From the NCBI GenBank assembly GCA_021531755.1, contig JADYUK010000005.1:62001-126000 (forward strand): a stretch of DNA of 64,000 nt, given 5' to 3'. The DNA is from Hoylesella loescheii. Its GTDB lineage: Bacteria > Bacteroidota > Bacteroidia > Bacteroidales > Bacteroidaceae. This document shows positions 29,175 through 37,099 of the stretch, in pieces. How positions within the stretch are numbered: position 1 is the first letter of the stretch; every line of letters begins with the position of its first letter. The notes beneath the pieces are model-generated. The model did not search any database. It had not been told where the DNA came from and was given only the letters and a program-made list of their open reading frames with translations. Both the position numbers and the translations under genes were made by a program.

Positions 29175-29180
29175 AGGAGG
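29175..29180 (+). promoter_or_regulatory. Canonical Shine-Dalgarno of rpmA
   Basis: AGGAGG eight bases before the rpmA ATG at 29189. This is notable because nearly all other genes in this window lack a recognisable Shine-Dalgarno. Confidence 0.7.
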
Positions 29181-29188
29181 ACTAAGAA

Positions 29189-29458
29189 ATGGCTCATAAA
29201 AAAGGTGTCGGTAGTTCTAAGAACGGACGCGAGTCAGCATCACAGCGACTCGGTGTGAAGATTTGGGGCGGACAGAAGTGTGTAGCTGGTAACATCATCG
29301 TTAGACAGCGTGGTAACAAGCACTTCCCAGGCCTTAACGTCGCTCAGGGTAAAGACGATACACTCTATGCTCTTGTTGACGGTACAGTCAACTTCCACAA
29401 AGGAAAGTATGACAAGAGCGTTGTGTCTGTAATCCCTGCTACAGAGGCTGAGGCATAA
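29189..29458 (+). CDS. rpmA: 50S ribosomal protein L27
   Basis: 89 residues beginning [16 protein letters not shown], with [23 protein letters not shown]. The mature N-terminus reaches the peptidyl transferase centre. There is no N-terminal cleavage extension like that of Firmicutes L27. Terminator follows. Confidence 0.98.
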   Translation: MAHKKGVGSSKNGRESASQRLGVKIWGGQKCVAGNIIVRQRGNKHFPGLNVAQGKDDTLYALVDGTVNFHKGKYDKSVVSVIPATEAEA

Positions 29459-29518
29459 ACCATAGTCAAACTCACACACAGTATTTTTATCAAATACACT
29501 TATTCCAAACAAATACAA

Positions 29519-29556
29519 AGTCCCGTCTTTCCTGATATGGAAGGACGGGACTCTTG
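29519..29556 (+). terminator. Terminator of rplU-rpmA
   Basis: AGTCCCGTCTTTCC (29519-29532) pairs with GGAAGGACGGGACT (29539-29552), one G-T pair, six-base loop. The T tail is short (CTTG). Confidence 0.8.
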
Positions 29557-29950
29557 CGTATTATGCCCACACGACCACGTCATAGCAACTCAACAGCACA
29601 TAAGCGACCTAATCAAGAGAAGATTATTGCATAAATTAAGTGTATCCAATGCGATTGGGGAATCAGAACAAAGCCTGTTACAACAATCATGGATATAAAA
29701 ACAGAAATGCCATAGAAAAGCCATTTCAATCTACCATATAAATCCCCCGATATATACATCTACAGTTTGTGGATGCTTAGTCGCGGATAGCAACAGTCCG
29801 TGATAGTTTATTTTTTTAGTTACACCCAAATATTCAAGTTTGAAAATCCCAACAAATAATGAGTAGAACATCATAAATCATTGCATCATACTCCTTGCTG
29901 ATTGCTCGTTCGTCAAATAAGGATTTAATCTCAAAAAAATACCACGAAAA

Positions 29951-29982
29951 TTTGCATAGTCCATAAATTATTCGTACCTTTG
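29951..29982 (+). promoter_or_regulatory. Promoter of tRNA-Ser(UGA)
   Basis: TTTG at 29951-29954, 20 bases, TACCTTTG at 29975-29982 followed by CA. Good match in both elements and spacing. Confidence 0.7.
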
Positions 29983-30030
29983 CACCGTCAAAAACAAAAA
30001 CAAGAATATTTCTTGTGACGAATTGACCAA

Positions 30031-30118
30031 GGAGAGATGGTAGAGTGGTCGATTACAACGGTCTTGAAAACCGTCGTGCTGAGAGGCACCGGGGGTTCGA
30101 ATCCCTCTCTCTCCGCCA
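30031..30118 (+). tRNA. tRNA-Ser, anticodon UGA
   Basis: 88 bases with a class II (long) variable arm. Acceptor GGAGAGA pairs with TCTCTCC. The anticodon stem ACGGT/ACCGT encloses loop CTTGAAA, anticodon TGA at 30065-30067. The variable arm is CGTGCTGAGAGGCACC, the T arm GGGGGTTCGAATCCCTC, and 3' GCCA is encoded. Confidence 0.97.
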
Positions 30119-30120
30119 AG

Positions 30121-30166
30121 AGTGACGTAACGAGTTGACATCAACGAGTTACGTCACTTTTTTGTT
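30121..30166 (+). terminator. Terminator after tRNA-Ser
   Basis: AGTGACGTAAC (30121-30131) pairs perfectly with GTTACGTCACT (30148-30158), followed by TTTTTTG. Confidence 0.88.
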
Positions 30167-30305
30167 TTGTGTTGATAAATATCTGCGCCACTTTAGAACT
30201 GGATGTTGAACAAACGTCTTTTACTCGTTGGAATGACGAGCTTAAAAGGTGTTAACTATGCAGAGCTCCATGAAAATTCAAAATGGTAACGAATAGGATG
30301 AGTAA

Positions 30306-31343
30306 ATGATGAAAGCATATACGTATATGGATAAAGGTAGGTTTGAGTTAGTGGACAAGCCAAAACCTACGATTCAAGAGTCAACGGATGCCATCGTTCG
30401 TGTGACCATGAGCAGTATCTGTACGAGCGACCTGCATATTAAGCATGGTAGCGTACCAAGGGCTGTGCCTGGCATTACCGTCGGGCATGAGATGGTGGGC
30501 ATAGTGGAAGAACTGGGCAGTAAAGTCCAGGGGTTTTGTAAAGGAGACCGGGTGACTGTCAACGTCGAGACATTCTGCGGAGAATGTTTCTACTGCAAGC
30601 ATGGCTATGTGAACAACTGCACTTCGCCACATGGTGGATGGGCACTGGGATGCCGCATCGATGGCGGTCAGACAGAATATGTTCGTGTACCATTGGCACA
30701 GCAGGGACTGAACCATATCCCCGACGGTGTTACAGACGAACAGGCATTGTTTGTGGGTGACGTCCTCGCCACAGGTTTCTGGGCGGCACGTATCAGCGAA
30801 ATCTCTACAGATGACACCGTGTTGATTATCGGAGCAGGACCTACAGGCATCTGCACTATGCTCTGCGTGATGCTTAAACATCCCAAGCGCATTATCGTCT
30901 GCGAGCAATCAGCTGAACGCCTGGCTTTCGTTAAAGCACATTACCCCTATGTCCTGCTGACGACACCAGAGGAATGCTTCGACTTCGTTGTGAAGCACAG
31001 CGACCACGGTGGGGCAGACCGAGTCCTGGAGGTGGCAGGTGCCAAGGACACTTTCCGACTGTCCTGGCAATGTGCTCGTCCGAATGCCATCGTTACCATT
31101 GTAGCCCTTTATGATGAGCCGCAGGAGCTTCCTCTGCCTCAGATGTATGGCAAGAACCTCACATTCAAGACAGGAGGTGTGGATGGATGTGACAGCGAGG
31201 AAATCCTGCGACTCATCAAGGAGGGAAAGATTGACACCACACCACTCATCACCCACCGTTTTCCGTTGGAGAGGATAGCAGAAGCCTATGAACTCTTTGA
31301 GCAGAAGCGTGATGGGGTAATCAAGGTGGCAATAACAAAATAA
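30306..31343 (+). CDS. Zinc-dependent alcohol/polyol dehydrogenase (MDR family)
   Basis: 345 residues. Catalytic zinc ligands are C39 and the H61-E62 pair in GHEMVG; the structural zinc site is C91, C94, C97 and C105; the NAD(P)-binding loop GAGPTG is at 176-181. It resembles threonine/sorbitol-dehydrogenase-like MDR enzymes. The substrate is not readable. The start may be the second Met (30309). It opens the accessory-looking stretch and is 19 bases ahead of a flavodoxin/ferredoxin gene, so an electron-transfer link is possible but unproven. Confidence 0.9.
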   Translation: MMKAYTYMDKGRFELVDKPKPTIQESTDAIVRVTMSSICTSDLHIKHGSVPRAVPGITVGHEMVGIVEELGSKVQGFCKGDRVTVNVETFCGECFYCKHGYVNNCTSPHGGWALGCRIDGGQTEYVRVPLAQQGLNHIPDGVTDEQALFVGDVLATGFWAARISEISTDDTVLIIGAGPTGICTMLCVMLKHPKRIIVCEQSAERLAFVKAHYPYVLLTTPEECFDFVVKHSDHGGADRVLEVAGAKDTFRLSWQCARPNAIVTIVALYDEPQELPLPQMYGKNLTFKTGGVDGCDSEEILRLIKEGKIDTTPLITHRFPLERIAEAYELFEQKRDGVIKVAITK

Positions 31344-31362
31344 CAGAATAAAACAACAGATT

Positions 31363-32121
31363 ATGAACATACATCGAATCATATTCAGTCCCACAGGAGG
31401 AACCCGACGAGTGAGCGAAATACTAAGCCAAGGCATGGGAGTAGATAGCGTGGTGACAGACTTGTGTGTCAAGGCTGCTGACATCCAGCTGCCAAACATT
31501 CATGAGGATGACTTTGCAGTAATTGCTATGCCGGTTTTTGCAGGGCGTGTACCGGCATTGGCTGTGGAACGTCTGCGGATGGTGAAGTCCAATGGCGCAA
31601 AATGTGTTGTGGTAGCCGTTTTTGGTAACCGTGCCTACGATGATGCTCTGTTGGAAATGCAGGATGTAGCTTCGCAGATAGGTTTCCGTGTGATTGCCGC
31701 TGTAGCTGCCGTAGCTGAGCACAGCATCATCAGGAAATATGGCAACGGCCGCCCTGACGCAGATGATGAGCAGACGCTCCGACAATTCGGTGCTGACATC
31801 ATGAGCAAGGCAGAATGTGACGATAGCACCTTGCCGTGTGTGCCAGGGAATCACCCTTACAAGAAAGCAGGCAAAGTACCGCACCCGAAAGGCAGGCATG
31901 GATGTAATCGTTGTGGTGTTTGTGCCAAACAATGTCCAACCAATGCCATTCCACTATCTGACCCGAAGACTGTTGACACCACGAAGTGCATCTCCTGCAT
32001 GAAGTGTGTGTCGGTATGTCCTACGGGGTCAAGAGGAATCGGCACCATCATGACACTTTTGGCAACACAAGGCCTAAAAAAGGTGTGTGCCACAAGAAAA
32101 GAATACGAGTTGTATATCTAA
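31363..32121 (+). CDS. EFR1-type flavodoxin-ferredoxin protein
   Basis: 252 residues. The N-terminal flavodoxin-like domain has an FMN phosphate loop (FSPTGGTRRVSE, residues 8-19). The C-terminal 2[4Fe-4S] ferredoxin has C181, C184, C187, C191 and C209, C212, C215, C219 (CNRCGVCAKQCP; CISCMKCVSVCP). It probably moves electrons between flavin and iron-sulfur clusters in the cytoplasm. Such proteins are common in anaerobes; partner unknown. Confidence 0.9.
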   Translation: MNIHRIIFSPTGGTRRVSEILSQGMGVDSVVTDLCVKAADIQLPNIHEDDFAVIAMPVFAGRVPALAVERLRMVKSNGAKCVVVAVFGNRAYDDALLEMQDVASQIGFRVIAAVAAVAEHSIIRKYGNGRPDADDEQTLRQFGADIMSKAECDDSTLPCVPGNHPYKKAGKVPHPKGRHGCNRCGVCAKQCPTNAIPLSDPKTVDTTKCISCMKCVSVCPTGSRGIGTIMTLLATQGLKKVCATRKEYELYI

Positions 32122-32137
32122 AATAGCACTTTGGATT

Positions 32138-32407
32138 ATGCATCAATACTCTCTATATTACCTGTTCGCTGTTAATTCCTTGACATTCTTGCTCTATGGC
32201 ATTGACAAATACAAGGCGAAGAAAGGAAGATGGCGAATATCAGAGGCTACACTCCTTACGATGGCTGCCATAGGTGGCAGTATTGGAGCATGGGCAGGTA
32301 TGCGTACTTGGCATCACAAGACGATGCACAAGAAATTCAAGTATGGCATCCCTGTTATAATCATTATGCAGATTGCGTTAGTGGTCTATCTACATACGAT
32401 GATATGA
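32138..32407 (+). CDS. DUF1294 small membrane protein
   Basis: 89 residues from the ATG at 32138 (the frame is open back to 32087, inside the preceding gene). Three hydrophobic segments: YYLFAVNSLTFLLYGI, LLTMAAIGGSIGAWAGM and YGIPVIIIMQIALVVYLHTM. The DUF1294 signature is YGIDKYKAKKGRWRISE...TWHHKT.HKKF. Function unknown. A truncated second copy lies at 33736-33894. Confidence 0.88.
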   Translation: MHQYSLYYLFAVNSLTFLLYGIDKYKAKKGRWRISEATLLTMAAIGGSIGAWAGMRTWHHKTMHKKFKYGIPVIIIMQIALVVYLHTMI

Positions 32408-32442
32408 TGATAGCAAGCCGACGCATATAAGAAGATAAGAAT

Positions 32443-32717
32443 GTGGTAGAGCAAATGATACTTCTGTATTGCAATAAGAGCAAATCATAAGGTGAACTAT
32501 GCCCAAGTTGTAGGAAACAGTTGGGTTATGCCCACAGCAGTCTTGATATGTGCTGTTACGTTAGGAGTAAGTCCTCATGCAAGAAACGCCCCACACATTG
32601 CTATTGGCCTAAGATGAAGATTGAATCAGAAGGTTCATGCGTTGTTCGGGGCCGAGGATGGTACTCTATCATACACTTGCGGCTGTCAAACATTTGCTGG
32701 GAGAGAATATTTATATG
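32443..32717 (+). pseudogene. Decayed copy of the Cys-rich NOSP-type gene at 34528
   Basis: The translation VVEQMILLYCNK...GELCPSCRKQLGYAHSSLD, then CKKRPTHCYWPKMK, then (other frame) RCSGPRMVLYHTLAAVKHLLGENI, aligns end to end with the intact protein at 34528-34848. It has an in-frame TAA at 32488-32490, a frameshift near 32635 and no start codon. Its last part fuses in frame with the next ORF, which would mislead an automatic start call. Confidence 0.85.
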
Positions 32718-32732
32718 AAAATTGAATTTGCA

Positions 32733-33443
32733 ATGAATAAAAATATTATTTTTTTTGCCTTGCTGACCATGCTTTCAGCATGTACAGACAAAGATAATGG
32801 CAAACGCCAAGCGAACGTTGGAAATAATCAAAATGTAATGAAACTGAACATCGGCAATTTCAAATGGACGCGACAACCCGAGAGTTGCGTTATCAAAGGA
32901 GATACCATAGAAGTGGTGACAAAACCGGGTACAGACCTGTGGCAACGGACATACTATCTTTTCCGTAACGACAACGCTCCCGTATTCCAGATGGAGACAG
33001 AGGAGAAGTTCTTCAGCTTTGTGGTCAAGACCGATTTCACGGAAAGCCACCATCGTTTTGACCAATGTGGCATAGTGATGTACCTCGACAGTGAAAACTG
33101 GCTGAAGGGTAGTGTGGAATACGAGAATGAGGAGTTCCAGCACTTAGGAAGTGTGGTCACTAACAACGGCTATTCCGACTGGGCAACCACTGCGATACCT
33201 GCCAATGTGAAAACGATGTGGTACAGACTCTCTCGTAGGGAGGCTGACTATTGCATTGAGTGCTCGCAGGATGGCCAAAACTTCACACAGATGCGCGTAT
33301 GTCACATGCACAAAGGCAGCGGAAAGATACGGTTCGGAATCTACGCCTGCTCGCCTGAGGAGTCATCCTTCAAGGCTGTCTTCACCGACATGAAATTTTC
33401 CGAATGTGCATGGAAGGCTCACGACGGACAGCAGCCAGACTAA
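32733..33443 (+). CDS. DUF1349 lipoprotein
   Basis: 236 residues from the ATG at 32733 (MNKNIIFFALLTMLSAC, a clean lipobox with Cys17); 32715 is an alternative. The frame continues upstream into the pseudogene and should not be used. The mature part reads IGNFKWTRQPESCVIKGDTIEVVTKPGTDLWQRTYYLF...DQCGIVMYLDSENWLKGSVEYENE...WYRLSRREADYCIECSQDGQNFTQMR, typical of the DUF1349 concanavalin-like beta sandwich. It may bind sugars at the cell surface; not shown. Confidence 0.85.
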   Translation: MNKNIIFFALLTMLSACTDKDNGKRQANVGNNQNVMKLNIGNFKWTRQPESCVIKGDTIEVVTKPGTDLWQRTYYLFRNDNAPVFQMETEEKFFSFVVKTDFTESHHRFDQCGIVMYLDSENWLKGSVEYENEEFQHLGSVVTNNGYSDWATTAIPANVKTMWYRLSRREADYCIECSQDGQNFTQMRVCHMHKGSGKIRFGIYACSPEESSFKAVFTDMKFSECAWKAHDGQQPD

Positions 33444-33503
33444 TAATGATAATCCTGCAGCAATTATCATAGAAGACATGAATAAAAGATATTCTCAACA
33501 TAC

Positions 33504-33735
33504 TCAACCGATGGAGCAGTGAGAGCAGAAGCCAAACTTGTTTGGATTATGCCGAGTCGCGAAAGAGGAAGACGACAGTCAACCGATGGAGCAGTGAGAG
33601 CAGAAGCCAAACTTGTTTGGATTATGCCGAAATATCGTGCAAACGAGAGCAGAGTCAAGCTTGCTTGGCTATGCCGAGTGCAGCTGATACTCAACGAAGT
33701 TAATCGCGATAGAGGAATACGACAGTCAACCGATG
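33504..33735 (+). repeat. Dispersed repeat family R45, tandem copies
   Basis: A 75-base unit starting TCAACCGATGGAGCAGTGAG at 33504 is repeated at 33579 and partly again at 33725. It includes AAACTTGTTTGGATTATGCC. At about 33651 a CAAGCTTGCTTGGCTATGCC block matches the core of the 35.5 and 37.0 kb copies. The array replaces the 5' half of the second DUF1294 copy. Confidence 0.85.
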
Positions 33736-33894
33736 GCGTCTCTTACTATGGCTGCCATATGTGGCAGTATCGATTCTTGGAGTGGTATGCGGATTTGGCA
33801 TCACAAGACAATGCATAAGAAGTTCAAGTATCGCTTTTCTGGAATAATCATCCTGAAGGTTGCGTTATTGTTCTATCAGCAGAAAAATATATAG
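33736..33894 (+). pseudogene. Truncated DUF1294 copy
   Basis: Reads ASLTMAAICGSIDSWSGMRIWHHKTMHKKFKY...IIILKVALLFYQQKNI and stop, matching the C-terminal half of the intact protein at 32138. The N-terminal half is missing and the R45 repeat lies in its place. It ends one base before the next start codon. Confidence 0.85.
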
Positions 33895-33895
33895 T

Positions 33896-34504
33896 ATGAA
33901 CATAGTAACAGACAAAATTCAACATACTGATGCAGTCATCATCGGAGAAAATAAAGAGAAAGTGTTTCTCTTTGTGCATGGACAAGGTGGCAACAAGGAG
34001 GAAGCTATTCATTTTGCCAAGATTGCTGTTCCTTTAGGCTATCAAGTCATAGGGATTGACTTATCCATTATGGATATGCCTTGGAATGTTCTTCCCAAGC
34101 TTTTGGGAGTAAAGGCTTATCTTAAGATTCATTATTCTTCCATAAGTCTTCGTGCTAATTCAATAGGCTGTTGGTATTCTATGTTGGCTTTTGAGAATGA
34201 TGAGATAGACAAAGCATTGTTCGTATCCCCAATATTGGACATGAAAAGATTTATTGAGGGTATGGAAGAGAGAGATGAACTGTATTATGAGTGGGTTGTA
34301 TCACATCAAATAGCAACTTGGCCCAATGAGACATTCATTCTCCGCCCTGAAAAAGACTTGGTAGTCAATGATAATGTGAACGAGGCATTTATCAACAGGT
34401 TCTTGTGTAATGTTGTGACATTAAAGAACGGCGAGCATTGGTTTCACACTCCAGAGCAAATGTTATTGTTGAGAAAATGGGAAGAATCAGTACTGAACAA
34501 ATGA
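33896..34504 (+). CDS. Small alpha/beta hydrolase
   Basis: 202 residues from the ATG at 33896 (a longer frame from 33860 overlaps the DUF1294 remnant). The oxyanion segment FLFVHGQGGNKEEA starts near 24. The nucleophile elbow is ANSIG with S89, with acid candidate D154 (PEKDLVV) and histidine H181 or H184 (GEHWFHTP). No signal peptide. Substrate unknown. The gene is visibly richer in A+T than its neighbours, suggesting separate acquisition. Confidence 0.75.
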   Translation: MNIVTDKIQHTDAVIIGENKEKVFLFVHGQGGNKEEAIHFAKIAVPLGYQVIGIDLSIMDMPWNVLPKLLGVKAYLKIHYSSISLRANSIGCWYSMLAFENDEIDKALFVSPILDMKRFIEGMEERDELYYEWVVSHQIATWPNETFILRPEKDLVVNDNVNEAFINRFLCNVVTLKNGEHWFHTPEQMLLLRKWEESVLNK

Positions 34505-34527
34505 TTTGAAAATGAAATAACGAAAAA

Positions 34528-34848
34528 ATGAGTAACACTCGCATAGAAGAAGAAAAAGCTGTGGTGGAGCAGATGATACGTCTGTATTGCCGTAAACATG
34601 AAGGCAATTCTTCACTATGTCCAAGCTGCTTGGGTCTGTTGAATTATGCCCACTGCCGGCTCGACAGATGCCGTTATGGCGAGCATAAGCCCACCTGCAA
34701 GCAATGTCTTGTACATTGCTATCGGCCGGAGATGAAAGAGCGGATTGGAATGGTGATGCGATGGTCTGGACCAAGAATGATTATATACCATCCCCTTGCA
34801 GCCGCCAGACATCTGTTTCGTGAGATAATTAACAGGAATAAAGGGTAA
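34528..34848 (+). CDS. Small Cys-rich protein, nitrous oxide-stimulated promoter (NOSP) family
   Basis: 106 residues with cysteines at 31, 34, 43, 48, 57, 60 and 64 (LCPSCLGLLNYAHCRLDRC; TCKQCLVHCY) suited to bind metal, then RWSGPRMIIYHPLAAARHLF. This matches the nitrous-oxide-stimulated-promoter family, whose biochemical role is not established. A decayed copy lies 2.1 kb upstream. The next gene begins 15 bases later. Confidence 0.8.
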   Translation: MSNTRIEEEKAVVEQMIRLYCRKHEGNSSLCPSCLGLLNYAHCRLDRCRYGEHKPTCKQCLVHCYRPEMKERIGMVMRWSGPRMIIYHPLAAARHLFREIINRNKG

Positions 34849-34863
34849 GACAAAAGCCAAAGC

Positions 34864-35376
34864 ATGAGAAAGAAAAGCAGAGAGATGGATGCCGCTTGGG
34901 CGCTAGAGGTTATGGACAAGGCTCCATATATTACAGTAAGCATGACCGATGCCGACGGAATGCCATATTCTGTCCCCTTGTCCTTGGCTCGCACCTGCGG
35001 GAATACGTTTTATTTTCATTGCGCTACAGAGGGGAAGAAACTGGACATATTGCATGCAAGCCCTCATGTATGCCTGACAGCTGTGAGCAAATGTAAGCCT
35101 ACGGTAGGCCCGAAGGACAGCAGTTTCACATTGGAGTTCAAGTCTGCCATAGCGTTTGGCAAGGCAGAGATTGTTACCGACGACATTGAGAAGCGGGAGG
35201 CTCTCCGTGCCATTTGCCAGCGATTCCTGCCCAGCCACATGGACGCATTCGAGACAGCTGTAGGGCGGAGCATGTCGCGCACGGTTGTTGTACGCATCAC
35301 GTTGACTGAGCCTCCTGTAGGCAAGCGCAAGCAGTATGATGCTAACGGGGATGAATTGAAATATGGACGGATTTAG
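34864..35376 (+). CDS. Nim-like pyridoxamine 5'-phosphate oxidase-fold flavoprotein
   Basis: 170 residues: split-barrel FMN-binding fold with APYITVSMTDADGMPYSVPLSLA, FYFHCATEGKKLDIL and VCLTAVS near 70. The general pattern matches NimA-like proteins and related FMN-binding families. Some Nim proteins of anaerobes are tied to 5-nitroimidazole resistance; that activity cannot be inferred from this sequence alone. It directly follows the Cys-rich gene. Confidence 0.82.
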   Translation: MRKKSREMDAAWALEVMDKAPYITVSMTDADGMPYSVPLSLARTCGNTFYFHCATEGKKLDILHASPHVCLTAVSKCKPTVGPKDSSFTLEFKSAIAFGKAEIVTDDIEKREALRAICQRFLPSHMDAFETAVGRSMSRTVVVRITLTEPPVGKRKQYDANGDELKYGRI

Positions 35377-35474
35377 TTAATCTCACTCAACTTATGCAAG
35401 AGATAGAAAGAGATTATGAAGACCTGACTATTTGCATATGATATTCCAACTCACCATGAGATTCTGGAATTGGC

Positions 35475-35600
35475 ATAGCCAAGCAAGCTTGACTTCGTCT
35501 TCCTCCTTCGCGCCCCGGCATAGCCAAACAAGCTTGAGTCTGCTCTCGGCTTGGCGTCGGTTGACCGTCGCCTTCCACATTTCGCGACTTGGGATAGCTC
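35475..35600 (-). repeat. Dispersed repeat family R45 copy
   Basis: Reads GCATAGCCAAGCAAGCTTGA...CTTCCTCCTTCGCGCC then GCATAGCCAAACAAGCTTGA and GTCGGTTGACCGTCGCC. The first block is nearly identical to the 37.0 kb units; the GGTTGACC part matches (reversed) the 33.5 kb unit. Confidence 0.85.
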
Positions 35601-35681
35601 GGCCGAGACATGTCATAATGCCGTCATCAGCTGACAAAGGGCTCTTGTGCTGGTGAGAGCAAGTCTGTTTGCGAGAACGAT

Positions 35682-36107
35682 TCAGAAATCGAGAATCTCA
35701 AAAGCGTCATCATCCTGTGTCCTTAACCTCAAAACCCTCTCGCGGTATTCAGAGGGGGTCATGCCGACGTATTTCGAGAATGCATTATAGAAGCTCTGCC
35801 GTGTGGAGAATCCGGCAGAGTAGGAGAGATCTTCCATAGTGAGGGTACACTCCGTGGCGGACAGCATCTCCTTGGCGTCTTCAATGCGCAGCTTGTTGAC
35901 AAGGGTCGCAAAGTTACAGCCATAATGTTTCTGTATGGCCGCTGAGAGATAGCGTGTGTTGACACCTATATCCTCCGACAGTTGCATAGCCGTATATTTG
36001 GGGTTGCGGTAGCGCTTGCCCACGATGATATAATTATGTATACCACGACGTGTCTTCTCCAGTGTGTCGCGGCTTATCCGCCTGCTGTATGCTTTTTCTT
36101 CTGCCAT
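35682..36107 (-). CDS. Short AraC-family regulator
   Basis: 141 residues from the ATG at 36107 (the frame is open to 36173 without support). It is nearly all an AraC DNA-binding domain with two helix-turn-helix motifs: TAMQLSEDIGVNTRYLSAAIQKHYG and MEDLSYSAGFSTRQSFYNAFSKYVGMTPSEYRE. There is no sensor domain, so any signal must come from a partner or from abundance. Targets unknown; it may control neighbours. Confidence 0.88.
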   Translation of the reverse strand: MAEEKAYSRRISRDTLEKTRRGIHNYIIVGKRYRNPKYTAMQLSEDIGVNTRYLSAAIQKHYGCNFATLVNKLRIEDAKEMLSATECTLTMEDLSYSAGFSTRQSFYNAFSKYVGMTPSEYRERVLRLRTQDDDAFEILDF

Positions 36108-36270
36108 GATTATGATGTGTGTATAAACAAGACGTGTATTGTCCCCCCGATGTGTGGATGAACAATAACGCATGCCTGCAAAATTACAAATAATATCCGG
36201 ACAAGCGGCACGATATGCTGTTTATTTTCATGCCATACCGACTTTTTCCCCCCTTTGGATAGCATGATAT

Positions 36271-36352
36271 GGCCACACCCACAGCCAATCAGAGGCAGAA
36301 TCAACATGCCTGGCCACACCCATAGCCAATCAGAGGCAGAATCAACATGCCT
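36271..36352. repeat. 41-base tandem repeat, two copies
   Basis: GGCCACACCCACAGCCAATC begins each unit (36271 and 36312) with one mismatch (CACAGCC / CATAGCC); both end CAACATGCCT. Confidence 0.95.
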
Positions 36353-36669
36353 GGCAATAAGAATACTGAATATACATATATAGTGGCGGTTGCCTATTAC
36401 GTCATATGTCCTCAAATAATGCCACGACGTGAGAAGTCAATAAAACATATTTTCTGAGCGGTAAACATGCTAAAGACCTTGATATAGTGGTCTTTAACAA
36501 TGAATATGCCCCCTTTGGCAAATATATATATGAATGTCCGATAATTTTGCCTGCTATACAGGATAACAGAATTGCGAATTATAAATCAAAGGACTTTTGC
36601 TCACAGTCTCTTCGAGACTTAGCTCTTGGATATGCTCTTGGCCATGGATTATTCTATTGCAACATCGGA

Positions 36670-36714
36670 TGTCCGGTAAACCTATCGTTTCTAACCTTAA
36701 AGTTTTACCGGACA
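36670..36714. repeat. 11-base inverted repeat, IS-end-like
   Basis: TGTCCGGTAAA (36670-36680) and TTTACCGGACA (36704-36714), 23 bases apart. The sequence GGATGTCCGGTAA (36667-36679) recurs exactly at 63916-63928. Confidence 0.7.
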
Positions 36715-36764
36715 GTAATAATAAAAATGATAGTTGCAATCACTCAAAAACGGGAAAAATGTTG

Positions 36765-36772
36765 TATCTTTG
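36765..36772 (+). promoter_or_regulatory. -7 box toward phosphatase-GH92 gene
   Basis: TATCTTTG followed by CA. It predicts a leader of about 360 bases carrying the R45 repeats. No clear -33. Confidence 0.45.
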
Positions 36773-37008
36773 CAGAGTCTTTTTAAGAAGACAGACTGTA
36801 TACAACGGCCGCACCCCCATACAGTACAGCTATGAGGCTTGTGTTAGTGGATAAGAAGGATGACTTCTCCTCAGATATCCGCCCTGCCATGGACATGCTC
36901 ATGACATTCTTTATAGTGCGTTTTGACTTTTGTCTCCTTCCGTCACGACTCTGGATAGTCTGAGTAAACTCAGCCTCTCCTCTCGCTGTTCCGTCAGTCC
37001 TCGCCATG

Positions 37009-37099
37009 GCATAGCCCAAGCAAGCTTGACTTCGTCTTCCTCCTTCGCGCCTCGGCATAGCCAAGCAAGCTTGACTTCGTCTTCCTCCTTCGCGCCTCG
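37009..37099 (-). repeat. Dispersed repeat family R45, two tandem units
   Basis: Units of 46 and 45 bases (37009-37054, 37055-37099) differing by one C: GCATAGCCAAGCAAGCTTGA then CTTCGTCTTCCTCCTTCGCG and CCTCG. They lie 43 bases before the next start codon. Confidence 0.93.

Larger units (their letters stand above)
29459..30030. other. 572-base gap between rpmA and tRNA-Ser
   Basis: Holds the rpmA terminator (29519-29552) and the tRNA promoter (29951-29982). The 400 bases between them are A/T rich and show no ORF or repeat that I recognise. Confidence 0.6.

Noticed and set aside
32637..32732. Upstream extension of the DUF1349 gene
   Set aside because: These codons are the tail of the decayed Cys-rich gene, and the lipobox fits only the later start.
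35425..35640. Small ORFs encoding SQACLAMP-type peptides near the R45 repeats
   Set aside because: They arise from translating the repeat itself, in several frames and places.
36487..36786. 99-codon plus-strand ORF
   Set aside because: No recognisable motif; it spans a palindrome and a -7 box, so it is probably non-coding.
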